Both the position numbers and the translations under genes were made by a program. Positions 9,481 through 18,191 of a stretch of DNA of 64,000 bases are shown one piece after another; the stretch's first letter is position 1; each line of letters starts with the position of its first letter. The notes under the pieces were generated by a model. The model saw nothing but the letters and a program-made list of their open reading frames with translations, ran no database searches and was not told the DNA's origin. The DNA is from Terrabacter sp. Root181 (GTDB lineage: Bacteria; Actinomycetota; Actinomycetes; Actinomycetales; Dermatophilaceae): the NCBI RefSeq assembly GCF_001428505.1, contig NZ_LMHU01000006.1, positions 62,712-126,711 on the forward strand. The letters run 5' to 3'.

Positions 9481-9486
9481 TACGCT
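9481..9486 (+). promoter_or_regulatory. -10 box for the PIM operon
   Basis: TACGCT is followed by 9 nt and then ATG 9496, with no ribosome site. A leaderless transcript for the phosphatidyltransferase is likely. Confidence 0.5.
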
Positions 9487-9495
9487 GTCACCACC

Positions 9496-10119
9496 ATGCT
9501 CAACAGACTCCTGCGCGCGTCGCTGACCAAGATCCTCGGTCCGATCGCCCACCTGTTCCTCCGCCTCGGGATCAGTCCCGACGTCGTGACGGTCGTCGGC
9601 ACCCTCGGGGTCTGCGCCGGAGCGCTGGCCTTCTTCCCGCGGGGCGAGATCTGGGTCGGCGTGCTCGTCATCACGGCGTTCGTCTTCTCCGACAACGTCG
9701 ACGGCATCATGGCCCGCGAGTCCGGCCGCTCCAGCAAGTGGGGCGCCTACCTCGACTCGACGCTCGATCGGATCGGTGACGCCGCGATCTTCGGCGGCCT
9801 CGTCCTCTACTACGCGGGCAAGGGCAACAACCAGCTCATGGCCGGTCTCGCCCTCAGCTGCCTCATCCTCGGCAGCGTCGTGTCCTACGCCAAGGCCCGT
9901 GCCGAGGGGCTCGGCTACACGGCGAACGTCGGCATCGCCGAGCGCGCCGACCGGCTCGTCGCGGTCCTCGCCGCGGCCTTCTTCGCCGACCTGTTCAACT
10001 CGACGGTCCTGCTCGGCGTCGTCCTGGGCCTGCTCGCGGTCGCGAGCCTCGTCACCGTGCTCCAGCGGATGCTGACGGTGCGCCGACAGGCCCTCGCCTC
10101 CGGCGAGGTGGGCGCGTGA
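9496..10119 (+). CDS. pgsA: CDP-alcohol phosphatidyltransferase (PI-phosphate synthase type)
   Basis: 207-aa integral membrane enzyme. The CDP-alcohol phosphotransferase motif D-x2-DG-x2-AR-x8-G-x3-D-x3-D is complete (DNVDGIMARE, then GAYLDSTLDR, residues about 70-96), so both metal-binding aspartates and the catalytic Asp are present. About five or six hydrophobic helices follow. Together with the acyltransferase and mannosyltransferase next to it, the likely reaction is CDP-diacylglycerol plus inositol-1-phosphate to phosphatidylinositol phosphate, the first step to PIM lipids. Its stop overlaps the next start by 4 nt (GTGA). Confidence 0.9.
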   Translation: MLNRLLRASLTKILGPIAHLFLRLGISPDVVTVVGTLGVCAGALAFFPRGEIWVGVLVITAFVFSDNVDGIMARESGRSSKWGAYLDSTLDRIGDAAIFGGLVLYYAGKGNNQLMAGLALSCLILGSVVSYAKARAEGLGYTANVGIAERADRLVAVLAAAFFADLFNSTVLLGVVLGLLAVASLVTVLQRMLTVRRQALASGEVGA

Positions 10120-11114
10120 CCGACCTCGCGCGCCGGGCCACCGACACCGTCAGCGTGCTCGGCTTCAAGCTCGGCTGGTCCGTCGTACGCGCCCTCCCGG
10201 AGCGGGCGGCATACGCCCTCTTCGACCGGGTGGCCGACATCGTGGTCCGACGGGGCGGCAAGGGCATCGAGCGGCTGCGCTCGAACTACCGCCGCGTCCG
10301 CCCCGAGCTGTCCGAGGGCGACCTCGACGTCCTCGTGCGCCAGGGGATGCGCTCCTACATGCGCTACTACTGCGAGGCCTTCCGGCTCCCGTCGCTCACG
10401 CGCGCGCAGATCGACGGCGCGGTCGTCGTGCGCGGCGACGCCGAGATCCGTGAGCTGTGCGCCAGCGGCGAGGCGGGCGTCGTGTTCGTCGGCCACCTGG
10501 GCAACTTCGACCTCGCCGCCGCCTGGTCCGCCGGCAGCCTCATGCCGGTGACGACCGTCGCCGAGCGGCTCAAGCCCGAGGAGGTCTTCCAGGAGTTCGT
10601 GGCCTTCCGGCGCAGCATCGACATGGACATCATCCCGCTCACGGGCGGCGACGACCCGTTCCACGGCCTGCTCGACGCGGCCCGCGACGGCGGGCGGCTC
10701 ATCGCCCTCGCCGCCGACCGCGACCTCACCAACGGCGGTGTCGAGGTCGACCTGCTCGGCCACCGCGCCCGGATGGCCAAGGGGCCGGCCGTGCTGTCGC
10801 TCATGACCGGGGCACCGCTCTACGCCGCCCGGATCTGGTACGAACCCGCCCCGCCCGGCACGGGACTCGGCGGTCACCGCACGGTCATCGAGTTCAGCGG
10901 CCGGCTCGTGCCACGGGTCGAGGGCACGACAGCCGTGCGGGCCGCCGACCTCATCCAGCAGTGCGCCGACCACGTCGCCGTCGCCATCCGCGAGCACACG
11001 TCGAGCTGGCACATGCTGCAGCGGGTCTTCGTCGACGACCTCGACGCTCCCGCGGCTCCCTCGGCCGTCGCCGCCGCGCAGCCGTCGACCCCGACGACGG
11101 GGCGCACGCCGTGA
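10116..11114 (+). CDS. patA: PIM acyltransferase (PatA/HtrB-type)
   Basis: 332 aa. The lysophospholipid/HtrB-type acyltransferase signature H-x4-D is seen in VGHLGNFDLAA (about residue 128). A second conserved region, ALAADRDLTNGGVEVDL, follows near residue 200. In actinobacteria this enzyme acylates the 6-position of the first mannose of PIM1/PIM2 on the cytoplasmic membrane face. Assignment rests on the family and on the strict pgsA-patA-pimA gene order. The GTG at 10116 and the stop at 11112-11114 overlap their neighbours by 4 nt, so the three genes are one translationally coupled unit. Confidence 0.88.
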   Translation: MTDLARRATDTVSVLGFKLGWSVVRALPERAAYALFDRVADIVVRRGGKGIERLRSNYRRVRPELSEGDLDVLVRQGMRSYMRYYCEAFRLPSLTRAQIDGAVVVRGDAEIRELCASGEAGVVFVGHLGNFDLAAAWSAGSLMPVTTVAERLKPEEVFQEFVAFRRSIDMDIIPLTGGDDPFHGLLDAARDGGRLIALAADRDLTNGGVEVDLLGHRARMAKGPAVLSLMTGAPLYAARIWYEPAPPGTGLGGHRTVIEFSGRLVPRVEGTTAVRAADLIQQCADHVAVAIREHTSSWHMLQRVFVDDLDAPAAPSAVAAAQPSTPTTGRTP

Positions 11115-12283
11115 GGATCGGGATCGTCTGCCCGTACTCGTTCGACGTCCCGGGCGGGGTGCAGTTCCACGTGCGTGACCTCGCCGAGTACCTCATCGGG
11201 CAGGGCCACGACGTGTCCGTGCTCGCCCCGGCCGACAGCGAGACCGAGCTGCCCGACTACGTCACGTCTGCGGGACGGGCCACCGCCGTGCGCTACAACG
11301 GCTCCGTCGCCCGCCTCAACTTCGGCCCCGTCACGGCCTCGAAGGTCGGCAAGTGGCTCGATGCCGGCGAGTTCGACGTCCTGCACCTGCACGAGCCCGT
11401 CACGCCCAGTGTCAGCGTGCTCGCCCTCATGGCGGCCGAAGGACCGATCGTGGCCACCTTCCACACCTCGATGCTGCGGTCGCGGACGATGCAGACGGCA
11501 TACCCCATCATCCGGCCGAGCCTCGAGAAGATCGCCGGGCGCATCGCCGTGAGCGAGGACGCCAGGCGCACCGTCACGACCCACGTCGGCGGCGACGCGG
11601 TCGTCATCCCCAACGGTGTCTACGTCGACCGGTTCGCGAGCGCTCCACGACGGTCCGCCTGGATCGGCACACCGGCCTCGCCGACCATCGCCTTCCTTGG
11701 GCGGATGGGCGAGCCGCGCAAGGGACTCCCCGTGCTCGCCACCGCGCTGCCCGAGATCCTTCGCTCGGTCCCGGGACTGCGGGTCCTCGTGGCCGGACCC
11801 GGTGATCCCCACGAGGTCACCGAGGGCTGGCCGCCCGAGGTCGTGGCCGCCTGCGAGTTCCTCGGCTCGGTCTCCGACGACGACAAGGCGTCCCTGCTCG
11901 CGTCCGTCGACGTCTACGTCGCGCCCAACACCGGTGGCGAGAGCTTCGGCATCATCCTCATCGAGGCCATGAGCGCCGGCGCCTGCGTGCTCGCCAGCGA
12001 CCTCTCGGCCTTCTCGCGGGTGCTCGACGGCGGCAAGGCGGGTGCGATGTTCGCCAACGAGCAGCCCGACGACCTCGCCCGCACGCTCGTCGACCTGCTG
12101 CGACGCCCCGAGCGCCGCGCCGAGCTCGCCGCCGCCGGGCAGCGCCGCGCCCGGCTCTTCGACTGGTCGGTCGTCGCCGACGAGATCCTCGCCGTCTACG
12201 AGACGGTCATCGAAGGTCGTGCGGCCGCGCACCGGGAGCCGCACGGACGCTGGAACCGCTTCCTGCGTGGGGGTGCCCGGTGA
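11111..12283 (+). CDS. pimA: Phosphatidylinositol mannosyltransferase PimA
   Basis: 390-aa GT4/GT-B glycosyltransferase. The N-terminal glycine loop PGGVQFHVRDLAEYL (about 14-28), the hinge segment and the C-terminal nucleotide-sugar site (APNTGGESFGIILIEAMSAG, about 275-294) with the E-x7-E pair are present. It transfers the first mannose from GDP-mannose to phosphatidylinositol at the inner membrane face. The gene order supports PimA over the related PimB/C proteins. GTG 11111 overlaps the patA stop (GTGA), and its own stop overlaps the next gene the same way. Confidence 0.92.
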   Translation: MRIGIVCPYSFDVPGGVQFHVRDLAEYLIGQGHDVSVLAPADSETELPDYVTSAGRATAVRYNGSVARLNFGPVTASKVGKWLDAGEFDVLHLHEPVTPSVSVLALMAAEGPIVATFHTSMLRSRTMQTAYPIIRPSLEKIAGRIAVSEDARRTVTTHVGGDAVVIPNGVYVDRFASAPRRSAWIGTPASPTIAFLGRMGEPRKGLPVLATALPEILRSVPGLRVLVAGPGDPHEVTEGWPPEVVAACEFLGSVSDDDKASLLASVDVYVAPNTGGESFGIILIEAMSAGACVLASDLSAFSRVLDGGKAGAMFANEQPDDLARTLVDLLRRPERRAELAAAGQRRARLFDWSVVADEILAVYETVIEGRAAAHREPHGRWNRFLRGGAR

Positions 12284-12831
12284 GCGAGATCCTCTCGTGG
12301 GTCTTCGCGGTCCTCTTCGTCCTCGTCGTCATCGCCTGGTACCTCTCCTACACCGCGGCCCGCCTCGACCGGCTGCACGTGCGGCTGAGCGGCACGCTGG
12401 CAGCCCTCGACGCCCGGCTCGTGCGCCGGGCCGAGGCTGCCGTCGAGCTGGCCAACAGCGGTCTGCTCGACGGCGCGACGTCCCTGATCCTGGCCAACGC
12501 CGCGGCGGAGTCGCTCGAGGCGCCGTCCGAGCACGGCAACGCCCGTGAGCTGGCCGAGAACGACCTCACCGAGGCGCTCGACCTGGCCCTGACCCCTGAC
12601 GCGGTCAGCTCGCTTCGCTCGACGGCGCTGGGGCAGGACGTGCTCGCGAGGCTCGCCTCGGCCTGCACCCGAGTCCAGCTCGCGCGACGGTTCCACAACG
12701 ACGCCGTCACCGACGTCCGCCGGGTGCGGCGCAAGTGGACCATCCGCATGTTCCACCTCGCGGGCTACACCCCGATGCCGCACACCGTCGAGTTCAACGA
12801 CGACTCGCCGGAGCACCTCGCGCTCGTGTGA
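12280..12831 (+). CDS. Membrane-anchored helical protein, LemA-like
   Basis: 183 aa with one N-terminal transmembrane helix (residues 4-24, ILSWVFAVLFVLVVIAWYLS). The remainder is alpha-helical and soluble, with ELAN and RRFHNDAV segments reminiscent of LemA-family proteins. It is the last gene of the PIM unit and overlaps pimA by 4 nt. Function is not known. Conserved position suggests an accessory role at the membrane, but that is inference. Confidence 0.65.
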   Translation: MSEILSWVFAVLFVLVVIAWYLSYTAARLDRLHVRLSGTLAALDARLVRRAEAAVELANSGLLDGATSLILANAAAESLEAPSEHGNARELAENDLTEALDLALTPDAVSSLRSTALGQDVLARLASACTRVQLARRFHNDAVTDVRRVRRKWTIRMFHLAGYTPMPHTVEFNDDSPEHLALV

Positions 12832-12885
12832 CCGGGCCCACGTCGGGGACGGCGGACCACGTCGTGCGCACCCCTCGCGGGGGCC

Positions 12886-12891
12886 TACGCT
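12886..12891 (+). promoter_or_regulatory. -10 box of pdxS
   Basis: TACGCT, 42 nt ahead of the GTG at 12934, implying a short leader. A GGGAAAGCAGGA ribosome site precedes the start. Confidence 0.45.
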
Positions 12892-12933
12892 TTGAGGCGA
12901 CACCGAACCCAGATCACGGGAAAGCAGGACATC

Positions 12934-13872
12934 GTGAGCACCACCCCGACCTCGGGCAGCACGCCCGCGGCTGACCAGCAGAGCGGCACGAGCCACACGG
13001 GCACGACGCGCGTGAAGCGCGGCATGGCCGAGATGCTCAAGGGCGGCGTCATCATGGACGTCGTCACGGCCGAGCAGGCCAGGATCGCCGAGGACGCCGG
13101 CGCCGTCGCCGTCATGGCCCTCGAGCGGGTCCCCGCCGACATCCGCGCCCAGGGCGGCGTGTCGCGCATGAGCGACCCCGACATGATCGACAGCATCATC
13201 GACGCCGTCTCGATCCCCGTCATGGCCAAGGCCCGCATCGGCCACTTCGTCGAGGCGCAGGTGCTCCAGAGCCTCGGCGTCGACTACATCGACGAGTCCG
13301 AGGTGCTGACCCCGGCCGACTACGCCAACCACATCGACAAGTGGCAGTTCACCGTGCCGTTCGTCTGCGGCGCGACCAACCTCGGCGAGGCCCTGCGCCG
13401 CATCACCGAGGGCGCGGCGATGATCCGCTCCAAGGGCGAGGCCGGCACGGGCGACGTCTCCAACGCGACGACGCACATGCGCACCCTGCGCGCCGAGATC
13501 AACCGCCTGCACTCGATGAGCCCCGACGAGCTCTACGTCGCGGCCAAGGAGCTCCAGGCGCCCTACGAGCTCGTCAAGGAGGTCGCCGAGGCCGGCAAGC
13601 TCCCCGTCGTGCTCTTCACGGCCGGTGGCATCGCGACCCCCGCCGACGCGGCGATGATGATGCAGCTGGGTGCCGAGGGTGTCTTCGTCGGCTCGGGCAT
13701 CTTCAAGTCCGGCAACCCGGCCCAGCGCGCCGAGGCCATCGTCAAGGCGACGACCTTCCACGACGACCCCGACGTCATCGCCAAGGTCTCCCGCGGCCTC
13801 GGCGAGGCGATGGTCGGCATCAATGTCGACGAGATCGCCCAGCCGCACCGCCTCTCCGAGCGCGGTTGGTGA
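12934..13872 (+). CDS. pdxS: Pyridoxal 5'-phosphate synthase subunit PdxS
   Basis: 312 aa. This is the synthase subunit that joins ribose-5-phosphate, glyceraldehyde-3-phosphate and ammonia into PLP. Signature: [20 protein letters not shown], then [20 protein letters not shown] (about 55-75) with the active-site lysines in MAKARIGHF and further on. The phosphate-binding [16 protein letters not shown] and [12 protein letters not shown] segments are intact. About 22 low-complexity residues precede the conserved start. It works with PdxT, whose gene lies 2.7 kb downstream, beyond a DUF4037 gene and kynU. Confidence 0.97.
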   Translation: MSTTPTSGSTPAADQQSGTSHTGTTRVKRGMAEMLKGGVIMDVVTAEQARIAEDAGAVAVMALERVPADIRAQGGVSRMSDPDMIDSIIDAVSIPVMAKARIGHFVEAQVLQSLGVDYIDESEVLTPADYANHIDKWQFTVPFVCGATNLGEALRRITEGAAMIRSKGEAGTGDVSNATTHMRTLRAEINRLHSMSPDELYVAAKELQAPYELVKEVAEAGKLPVVLFTAGGIATPADAAMMMQLGAEGVFVGSGIFKSGNPAQRAEAIVKATTFHDDPDVIAKVSRGLGEAMVGINVDEIAQPHRLSERGW

Positions 13873-13896
13873 CCTCCGCACCCCCAGCGACACGCT

Positions 13897-13937
13897 GACG
13901 TATGCCGCCGTGCCCTCCGGGCGCGGCGGCACACGTC
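13897..13937 (+). terminator. pdxS terminator
   Basis: Stem of about 17 pairs (13897-13915 / 13919-13937) with a 3-nt loop, one A-C mismatch and one wobble. The octamer GTATGCCG (13900-13907) lies in the left arm. Confidence 0.7.
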
Positions 13938-13994
13938 GTCCTGGGCCCGGTCGGCCCGGCACCGCGGGCCACCCTGACCCGCGTCGCGCAGACC

Positions 13995-14061
13995 CGAACA
14001 CACCGAGAAGGTCACAACCCACCGGCGTCGGATCCCGGTGGGTTGTGACCTGCACGGTGTG
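13995..14061. terminator. Very long two-storey hairpin
   Basis: Inner stem of 17 perfect pairs (14007-14023 / 14033-14049, AGGTCACAACCCACCGG), loop 9 nt. A symmetric 3x3 internal loop separates it from an outer stem of 9 perfect pairs (13995-14003 / 14053-14061, AACACACCG). It follows the pdxS terminator and ends 33 nt before the DUF4037 start, so it may be a second terminator or an operator or attenuator. Confidence 0.6.
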
Positions 14062-14094
14062 TTGCGTGGGCTCGGGGCTGGCACGATCGGGTCC

Positions 14095-15108
14095 GTGAGC
14101 GCTTCCGGAGCCGAGCTGTCGCGGTCCTACTTCGAGCAGGTCGTCGAACCGATCGTGCGCGGGCGCTGGCCCGGGATGCCCTGTGCCGCGGCGCGCCTCG
14201 GGAGCGGGTCCGACGTCCTCGGGCTCGACGACGCGATATCGCGCGACCACGACTGGGGGCTCCGGCTCAACCTCCTCGTCCCGGCGGAGGCGACGACCGC
14301 GGTCGACGAGCACCTGGACGCCCACCTCCCCGTGGCGTTCGCGGGACACCCGACGCGCTTCGCGACGACCTGGGACCCCGTCGCCCGACACCGGGTGCAG
14401 GTCGAGACGGCGCGCGACCTCGCCGTGTCGCGACTCGGCGTCGACCCCACCCGCGACCTCGACGTCGACGACTGGCTGTCGCTCACGGGCCAGGCCGTCC
14501 TCGAGGTCACCGGCGGCGACGTCTTCGCCGACGACGCGGGCGAGCTGGACGGCATACGGCAGCGGCTCGAGTGGTATCCCGACGACGTGTGGCGGCACGT
14601 CGTCGCGACGGACTGGGCCCGGCTGTCGCAGGAGCTGCCCTTCGTCGGCCGGACGGCGGAGCGCGGCGACGAGCTCGGCTCGCGGGTCGTGGCCGCACGG
14701 CTCACCGGCATCGTCCTGCACCTCGGCCACCTGCTGGAGCGCCGGTGGCCGCCCTACGCCAAGTGGCTGGGCACGAGCTTCGCCGGGCTGCCCCGGGCAG
14801 GGGTTGCGCTCGCGCCGCTCGTCCGGGCGCTGGCGGCTGCCGGCTGGCGGCAGCGGCAGGATGGTCTCGTCGAGGCACTGCGCCTGCTCGCCGGGGTCCA
14901 GGGCGAGGCCGGACTGCCGACCGTCCACGACCCGGTCGAGCCCTTCTGGGACCGGCCCTACCGCGGGGTGCGCGGCGCCGTGGTCGAGGTCCTCGAGGCG
15001 AGCGTCAGCGACCCGGTCGTGCGGGCGCTGCCGCGCGGTGTCGGGTCGGCCGAGCAGCGGAGCGACAACGTCGATGTGCTGACCCACCGAGGTCGACCGA
15101 TCGAGTGA
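14095..15108 (+). CDS. DUF4037 nucleotidyltransferase-like protein
   Basis: 337 aa from the GTG at 14095. An ATG at 14038 is possible but lies inside the long hairpin. The N-terminal part reads ARLGSGSDVLGLDDAISRDHDWG (split motif: GSGSDVLG and DHDWG, residues about 30-55), the minimal-nucleotidyltransferase pattern with two acidic residues seen in DUF4037 proteins. The C-terminal half is helical. Its substrate is unknown. It converges on kynU and both interrupt the pdxS-pdxT pair. It contains a rare ATA isoleucine codon (14554) inside a CGGCATAC octamer. Confidence 0.7.
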   Translation: MSASGAELSRSYFEQVVEPIVRGRWPGMPCAAARLGSGSDVLGLDDAISRDHDWGLRLNLLVPAEATTAVDEHLDAHLPVAFAGHPTRFATTWDPVARHRVQVETARDLAVSRLGVDPTRDLDVDDWLSLTGQAVLEVTGGDVFADDAGELDGIRQRLEWYPDDVWRHVVATDWARLSQELPFVGRTAERGDELGSRVVAARLTGIVLHLGHLLERRWPPYAKWLGTSFAGLPRAGVALAPLVRALAAAGWRQRQDGLVEALRLLAGVQGEAGLPTVHDPVEPFWDRPYRGVRGAVVEVLEASVSDPVVRALPRGVGSAEQRSDNVDVLTHRGRPIE

Positions 15109-15109
15109 C

Positions 15110-15161
15110 GGATGGTCCTGCGTCCGGTGGGGTGATCACCACACCAGAGGCAGGACCATCC
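15110..15161. terminator. Bidirectional terminator, DUF4037/kynU
   Basis: Perfect 12-bp arms GGATGGTCCTGC (15110-15121) and GCAGGACCATCC (15150-15161) enclose a GC-rich inner palindrome centred on GGTGATCACC. It lies between two convergent stop codons. Confidence 0.7.
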
Positions 15162-15174
15162 GCGGCACGATGCG

Positions 15175-16428
15175 TCAGGTGACGGCGCCGCGCTCGGCGA
15201 ACTCGGGGCGCTCGAACTCGCGCCCGTCGAGGACCTCCTTGACGTGGACCGCGGCCCGCACCGCGTCCACGTGGGTGACGTAGAGCGGTGCGAAGCCGAG
15301 CCGGATGATGTCCGGCTCGCGGAAGTCCCCGATGACACCCCGGGCGATGAGGGCCTGCACGACGGCGAACGCCTGGGGGTGGCGCAGCGACACCTGGGAC
15401 CCGCGGCGCTCCGGCTCGCGGGGCGTCGCCAGCGGGAGGTCGACCCCGAGCGCGTCGAGGGCGTCGATGAACGTGCCGGTCACGGAGAGCGAAGCCGCCC
15501 GCACGTCGGCGGGGGAGAGGCCGTCGTATGCCGTGAGCGCAGCCTCGAGGGCGAGCACCGAGAGCAGCGGCGGCGTGCCGACGCGGGCCCGGGTGATGCC
15601 GGGCGCGGGCTCGTAGTCCGGACGCATCTCGAACGGTCGGGCGTGGCCCTGCCAGCCGGTCAGCGGCTGCTCGAAGTCGTCCTGGTGCCGGGTCGCGACG
15701 TAGAGGAAGGCGGGGGCGCCGGGGCCGCCGTTGAGGTACTTGTAGCCGCACCCGACCGCGAGGTCGGCGCCCCCCTCGTCGAGCTCTACCGCGATCACGC
15801 CGGCGGAGTGGCAGAGGTCCCAGCAGGCGAGGGCGCCTACCGCGTGCGCTGCCTCGGTGATGGCGACGAGGTCCCACAGCTCGCCCGTGCGGTAGTCGAC
15901 GCTGGAGTAGGAGGCGAGGGCCAGGGCGTCGCCGACCTCGGCGATGGCGGCCGCGGCGTCACGGGGGTGCACCCGGCGGACCTCGAGTCCCGCCAGGGCT
16001 GCCGCCGACTCGGTCATGTAGAGGTCGGTCGGGAAGGAGTCGGGGTCGGTGAGCACCACCGTGCGGCCGGGACGCAGGCGTCCGGCCCCGACGACGGCCT
16101 TGAAGAGGTTCACCGACGTCGAGTCGGTCACGACCACCTGACCCGGGGCGGCCCCGACGAGACGGCCGACGAGGTCACCCACGCGGGTCTGCGCGCCCCA
16201 CCAGTCGGCCTCGTTCCACGAACGGATGAGCCGCTCGCCCCACTGCCGGTGCATCACGTCGTCGACGACGGCCGGCACGGCGCTCGGCAGGGCGCCGAGG
16301 GAGTTGCCGTCGAGATAGATCACGCCATCGGGGAGGGTGAAGAGGTCTCGGGTGCCGTGGAGCGGCGAGGCGGCATCGGCCTGCTCGGCGCGGGCGGTCA
16401 GGGCGTCGTGGATGTGCACCGTCGTCAT
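15175..16428 (-). CDS. kynU: Kynureninase
   Basis: 417-aa PLP enzyme of fold type I. It splits kynurenine (or 3-hydroxykynurenine) into anthranilate (or 3-hydroxyanthranilate) and alanine. Landmarks: [11 protein letters not shown] (about 38-48), [12 protein letters not shown], substrate/PLP segment [10 protein letters not shown], the aspartate in [13 protein letters not shown] (about 205), and the lysine that binds PLP in [19 protein letters not shown] (about 230). No other kynurenine-pathway gene is nearby, so it is a lone gene. It sits between the two PLP-synthase genes, reading the opposite way, and is divergent from pdxT. Confidence 0.93.
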   Translation of the reverse strand: MTTVHIHDALTARAEQADAASPLHGTRDLFTLPDGVIYLDGNSLGALPSAVPAVVDDVMHRQWGERLIRSWNEADWWGAQTRVGDLVGRLVGAAPGQVVVTDSTSVNLFKAVVGAGRLRPGRTVVLTDPDSFPTDLYMTESAAALAGLEVRRVHPRDAAAAIAEVGDALALASYSSVDYRTGELWDLVAITEAAHAVGALACWDLCHSAGVIAVELDEGGADLAVGCGYKYLNGGPGAPAFLYVATRHQDDFEQPLTGWQGHARPFEMRPDYEPAPGITRARVGTPPLLSVLALEAALTAYDGLSPADVRAASLSVTGTFIDALDALGVDLPLATPREPERRGSQVSLRHPQAFAVVQALIARGVIGDFREPDIIRLGFAPLYVTHVDAVRAAVHVKEVLDGREFERPEFAERGAVT

Positions 16429-16434
16429 GGCCGC

Positions 16435-16440
16435 AACGTA
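16435..16440 (-). promoter_or_regulatory. -10 box of kynU
   Basis: On the minus strand TACGTT precedes the ATG by 6 nt, indicating a leaderless transcript. It is about 105 nt from the pdxT -10 box on the other strand. Confidence 0.5.
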
Positions 16441-16543
16441 TCCGGTGGCCCAGCGCCGATGTCAGGGCCGTCTCCGCCGACGTCTCGCATCCGAGACGGT
16501 TCTCGGTGCCCGACCCGTGGCGCGACCGCCCTGGACGGCGCTC

Positions 16544-16549
16544 TACGCT
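16544..16549 (+). promoter_or_regulatory. -10 box of pdxT
   Basis: TACGCT, then 6 nt, then the ATG at 16556, with no ribosome site. A leaderless start is likely. Confidence 0.55.
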
Positions 16550-16555
16550 GACCCG

Positions 16556-17290
16556 ATGAGCACCACCAGCACCAGCACGGTCGCCGGCACGACCGCCGAC
16601 CGCCTCCCCGACGGGGCCGTGGACGGCCTCACCGCGCCGCGCGTCGGCGTCCTCGCCGTCCAGGGCGACGTCCGCGAGCACCTCGCCGCCCTCGACGCGC
16701 TCGGCGCCGAGGGCGTGACCGTCCGCAGGCCGGCAGAGGTCGAGGCGATCGACGGGCTCGTCATCCCCGGCGGGGAGTCGACGGTCATGGACAAGCTCGT
16801 GCGCGCGTTCGACCTGCGCGAGCCGCTGCTGCGGCGCATCGCCGAGGGCATGCCGGTCTACGGCTCGTGCGCCGGGATGATCATGCTCGCCGACCGGATC
16901 GCCGACGGGCGCCCCGACCAGCAGACCCTCGGCGGGCTCGACATCACGGTGCGCCGCAACGCCTTCGGGCGACAGGTCGACTCCTTCGAGCAGGACCTCG
17001 ACTACGCCTGGGGCGACCCGTCGACGACGGGCACCGTGCACGCCGTCTTCATCCGCGCGCCGTGGGTCGAGCAGGCCGGCCCGGGTGTCCATGTGCTCGC
17101 CCGCGTGAGCGAGGGCCCGGCCGCCGGTAGGATCGTCGCGGTCCGGCAGGGCAACCTCATGGCCACGTCCTTCCACCCCGAGGTGGGGGCCGACCGCCGG
17201 ATCCACGCCGAGTTCGTCTCGATCGTCAGAGAGCACCGACTCCAGCAGTCGGGCGCACGCCAGTCACCGGAACGCGAGGACACTGCATGA
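16556..17290 (+). CDS. pdxT: PLP synthase glutaminase subunit PdxT
   Basis: 244 aa. Class I glutaminase that feeds ammonia to PdxS. The triad is visible: Cys in [11 protein letters not shown] (about residue 104), and His-Glu in [11 protein letters not shown] (about 207). [13 protein letters not shown] (about 72) is the family loop. About 25 residues of Ser/Thr-rich extension precede the usual start ([13 protein letters not shown]). The ATG at 16556 is favoured because a -10 box lies 6 nt upstream. Its stop overlaps yebC (ATGA). Confidence 0.95.
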   Translation: MSTTSTSTVAGTTADRLPDGAVDGLTAPRVGVLAVQGDVREHLAALDALGAEGVTVRRPAEVEAIDGLVIPGGESTVMDKLVRAFDLREPLLRRIAEGMPVYGSCAGMIMLADRIADGRPDQQTLGGLDITVRRNAFGRQVDSFEQDLDYAWGDPSTTGTVHAVFIRAPWVEQAGPGVHVLARVSEGPAAGRIVAVRQGNLMATSFHPEVGADRRIHAEFVSIVREHRLQQSGARQSPEREDTA

Positions 17291-18048
17291 GCGGCCACTC
17301 CAAATGGGCCACCACGAAGCACCAGAAGGCGGCCAAGGACGCCAAGCGCGGCAAGCTCTTCGCCAAGCTCATCAAGAACATCGAGGTCGCGGCCCGTCAG
17401 GGCGGCGCCGACCCCACGGGCAACCCGACGCTCTACGACGCCATCCAGAAGGCGAAGAAGACGTCGGTGCCCAACGACAACATCGACCGCGCGGTCAAGC
17501 GCGCATCCGGTGCCGAGGCGGGCGCCGCCGACTGGCAGACGATCATGTACGAGGGCTACGCCCCCAACGGTGTCGCGGTGCTCATCGAGTGCCTCACCGA
17601 CAACCGGAACCGGGCCGCGGCCGAGGTGCGGACGGCGCTGACCCGCAACGGCGGCCAGCTCGCCGACCCGGGCTCCGTGTCCTACGTCTTCAACCGCAAG
17701 GGCGTCGTGACCGTCCTCAAGGACGCCGGCTCCGAGGACGACATCCTCGAGGTCGTGCTCGAGGCGGGCGCTGAGGAGGTCAACGACAACGGTGACACCT
17801 GGGAGATCATCTCCGAGGCCACCGACTTCGTCGCCGTCCGCAAGGCGATCCAGGACGCCGGCATCGACTACGAGTCGGCCGAGGCGTCGTTCGTCCCGAA
17901 CCTCCAGGTCCCGCTCGACCTCGACGGCGCGAAGAAGATGATCCGCGTCATCGAGGCCCTCGAGGACAGCGACGACGTGCAGAACGTCTTCGCCAACGGC
18001 GACATCCCCGACGACGTGCTCGCCCAGCTCGACGACGACGAGGACTGA
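17287..18048 (+). CDS. YebC/TACO1-family protein
   Basis: 253 aa, normal length. N-terminal signature [20 protein letters not shown] (2-21) and the central [19 protein letters not shown] segment identify the family, known as DNA-binding regulators or translation factors that help ribosomes at difficult sequences. It overlaps pdxT by 4 nt and precedes ruvC, the order recalled from other actinobacteria. A strong terminator follows. The exact role here cannot be read from sequence. Confidence 0.93.
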   Translation: MSGHSKWATTKHQKAAKDAKRGKLFAKLIKNIEVAARQGGADPTGNPTLYDAIQKAKKTSVPNDNIDRAVKRASGAEAGAADWQTIMYEGYAPNGVAVLIECLTDNRNRAAAEVRTALTRNGGQLADPGSVSYVFNRKGVVTVLKDAGSEDDILEVVLEAGAEEVNDNGDTWEIISEATDFVAVRKAIQDAGIDYESAEASFVPNLQVPLDLDGAKKMIRVIEALEDSDDVQNVFANGDIPDDVLAQLDDDED

Positions 18049-18080
18049 CGGACCGGGCCCCGTGGGCCGGGTGTCGACGA

Positions 18081-18108
18081 GGAGGCACGCCGTGACCGGC
18101 GTGCCTCC
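18081..18108 (+). terminator. yebC terminator
   Basis: Perfect 12-bp stem GGAGGCACGCCG / CGGCGTGCCTCC with a TGAC loop, followed by CGTCCTTTC. Confidence 0.8.
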
Positions 18109-18130
18109 CGTCCTTTCGGGGGAGGCCCGT

Positions 18131-18156
18131 TAGCGTTGTCCCGAACACCTGTTCGG
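18131..18156 (+). promoter_or_regulatory. ruvCAB promoter with SOS (LexA) box
   Basis: TAGCGT at 18131-18136 is the likely -10. It is followed at 18141-18156 by CCGAACACCTGTTCGG, a perfect palindrome around CGAAC-N4-GTTCG, the actinobacterial LexA consensus. The operator covers the expected transcription start, so LexA would repress ruvCAB until DNA damage. Confidence 0.75.
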
Positions 18157-18191
18157 ATCGACCAGAGCCCCACGCCCCAGGGAGGTATGCC

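Noticed and set aside
12196-15087. A 963-codon minus-strand open frame
   Set aside because: Shadow of pdxS and DUF4037. It spans three plus-strand genes with clear homology and crosses their stop regions.
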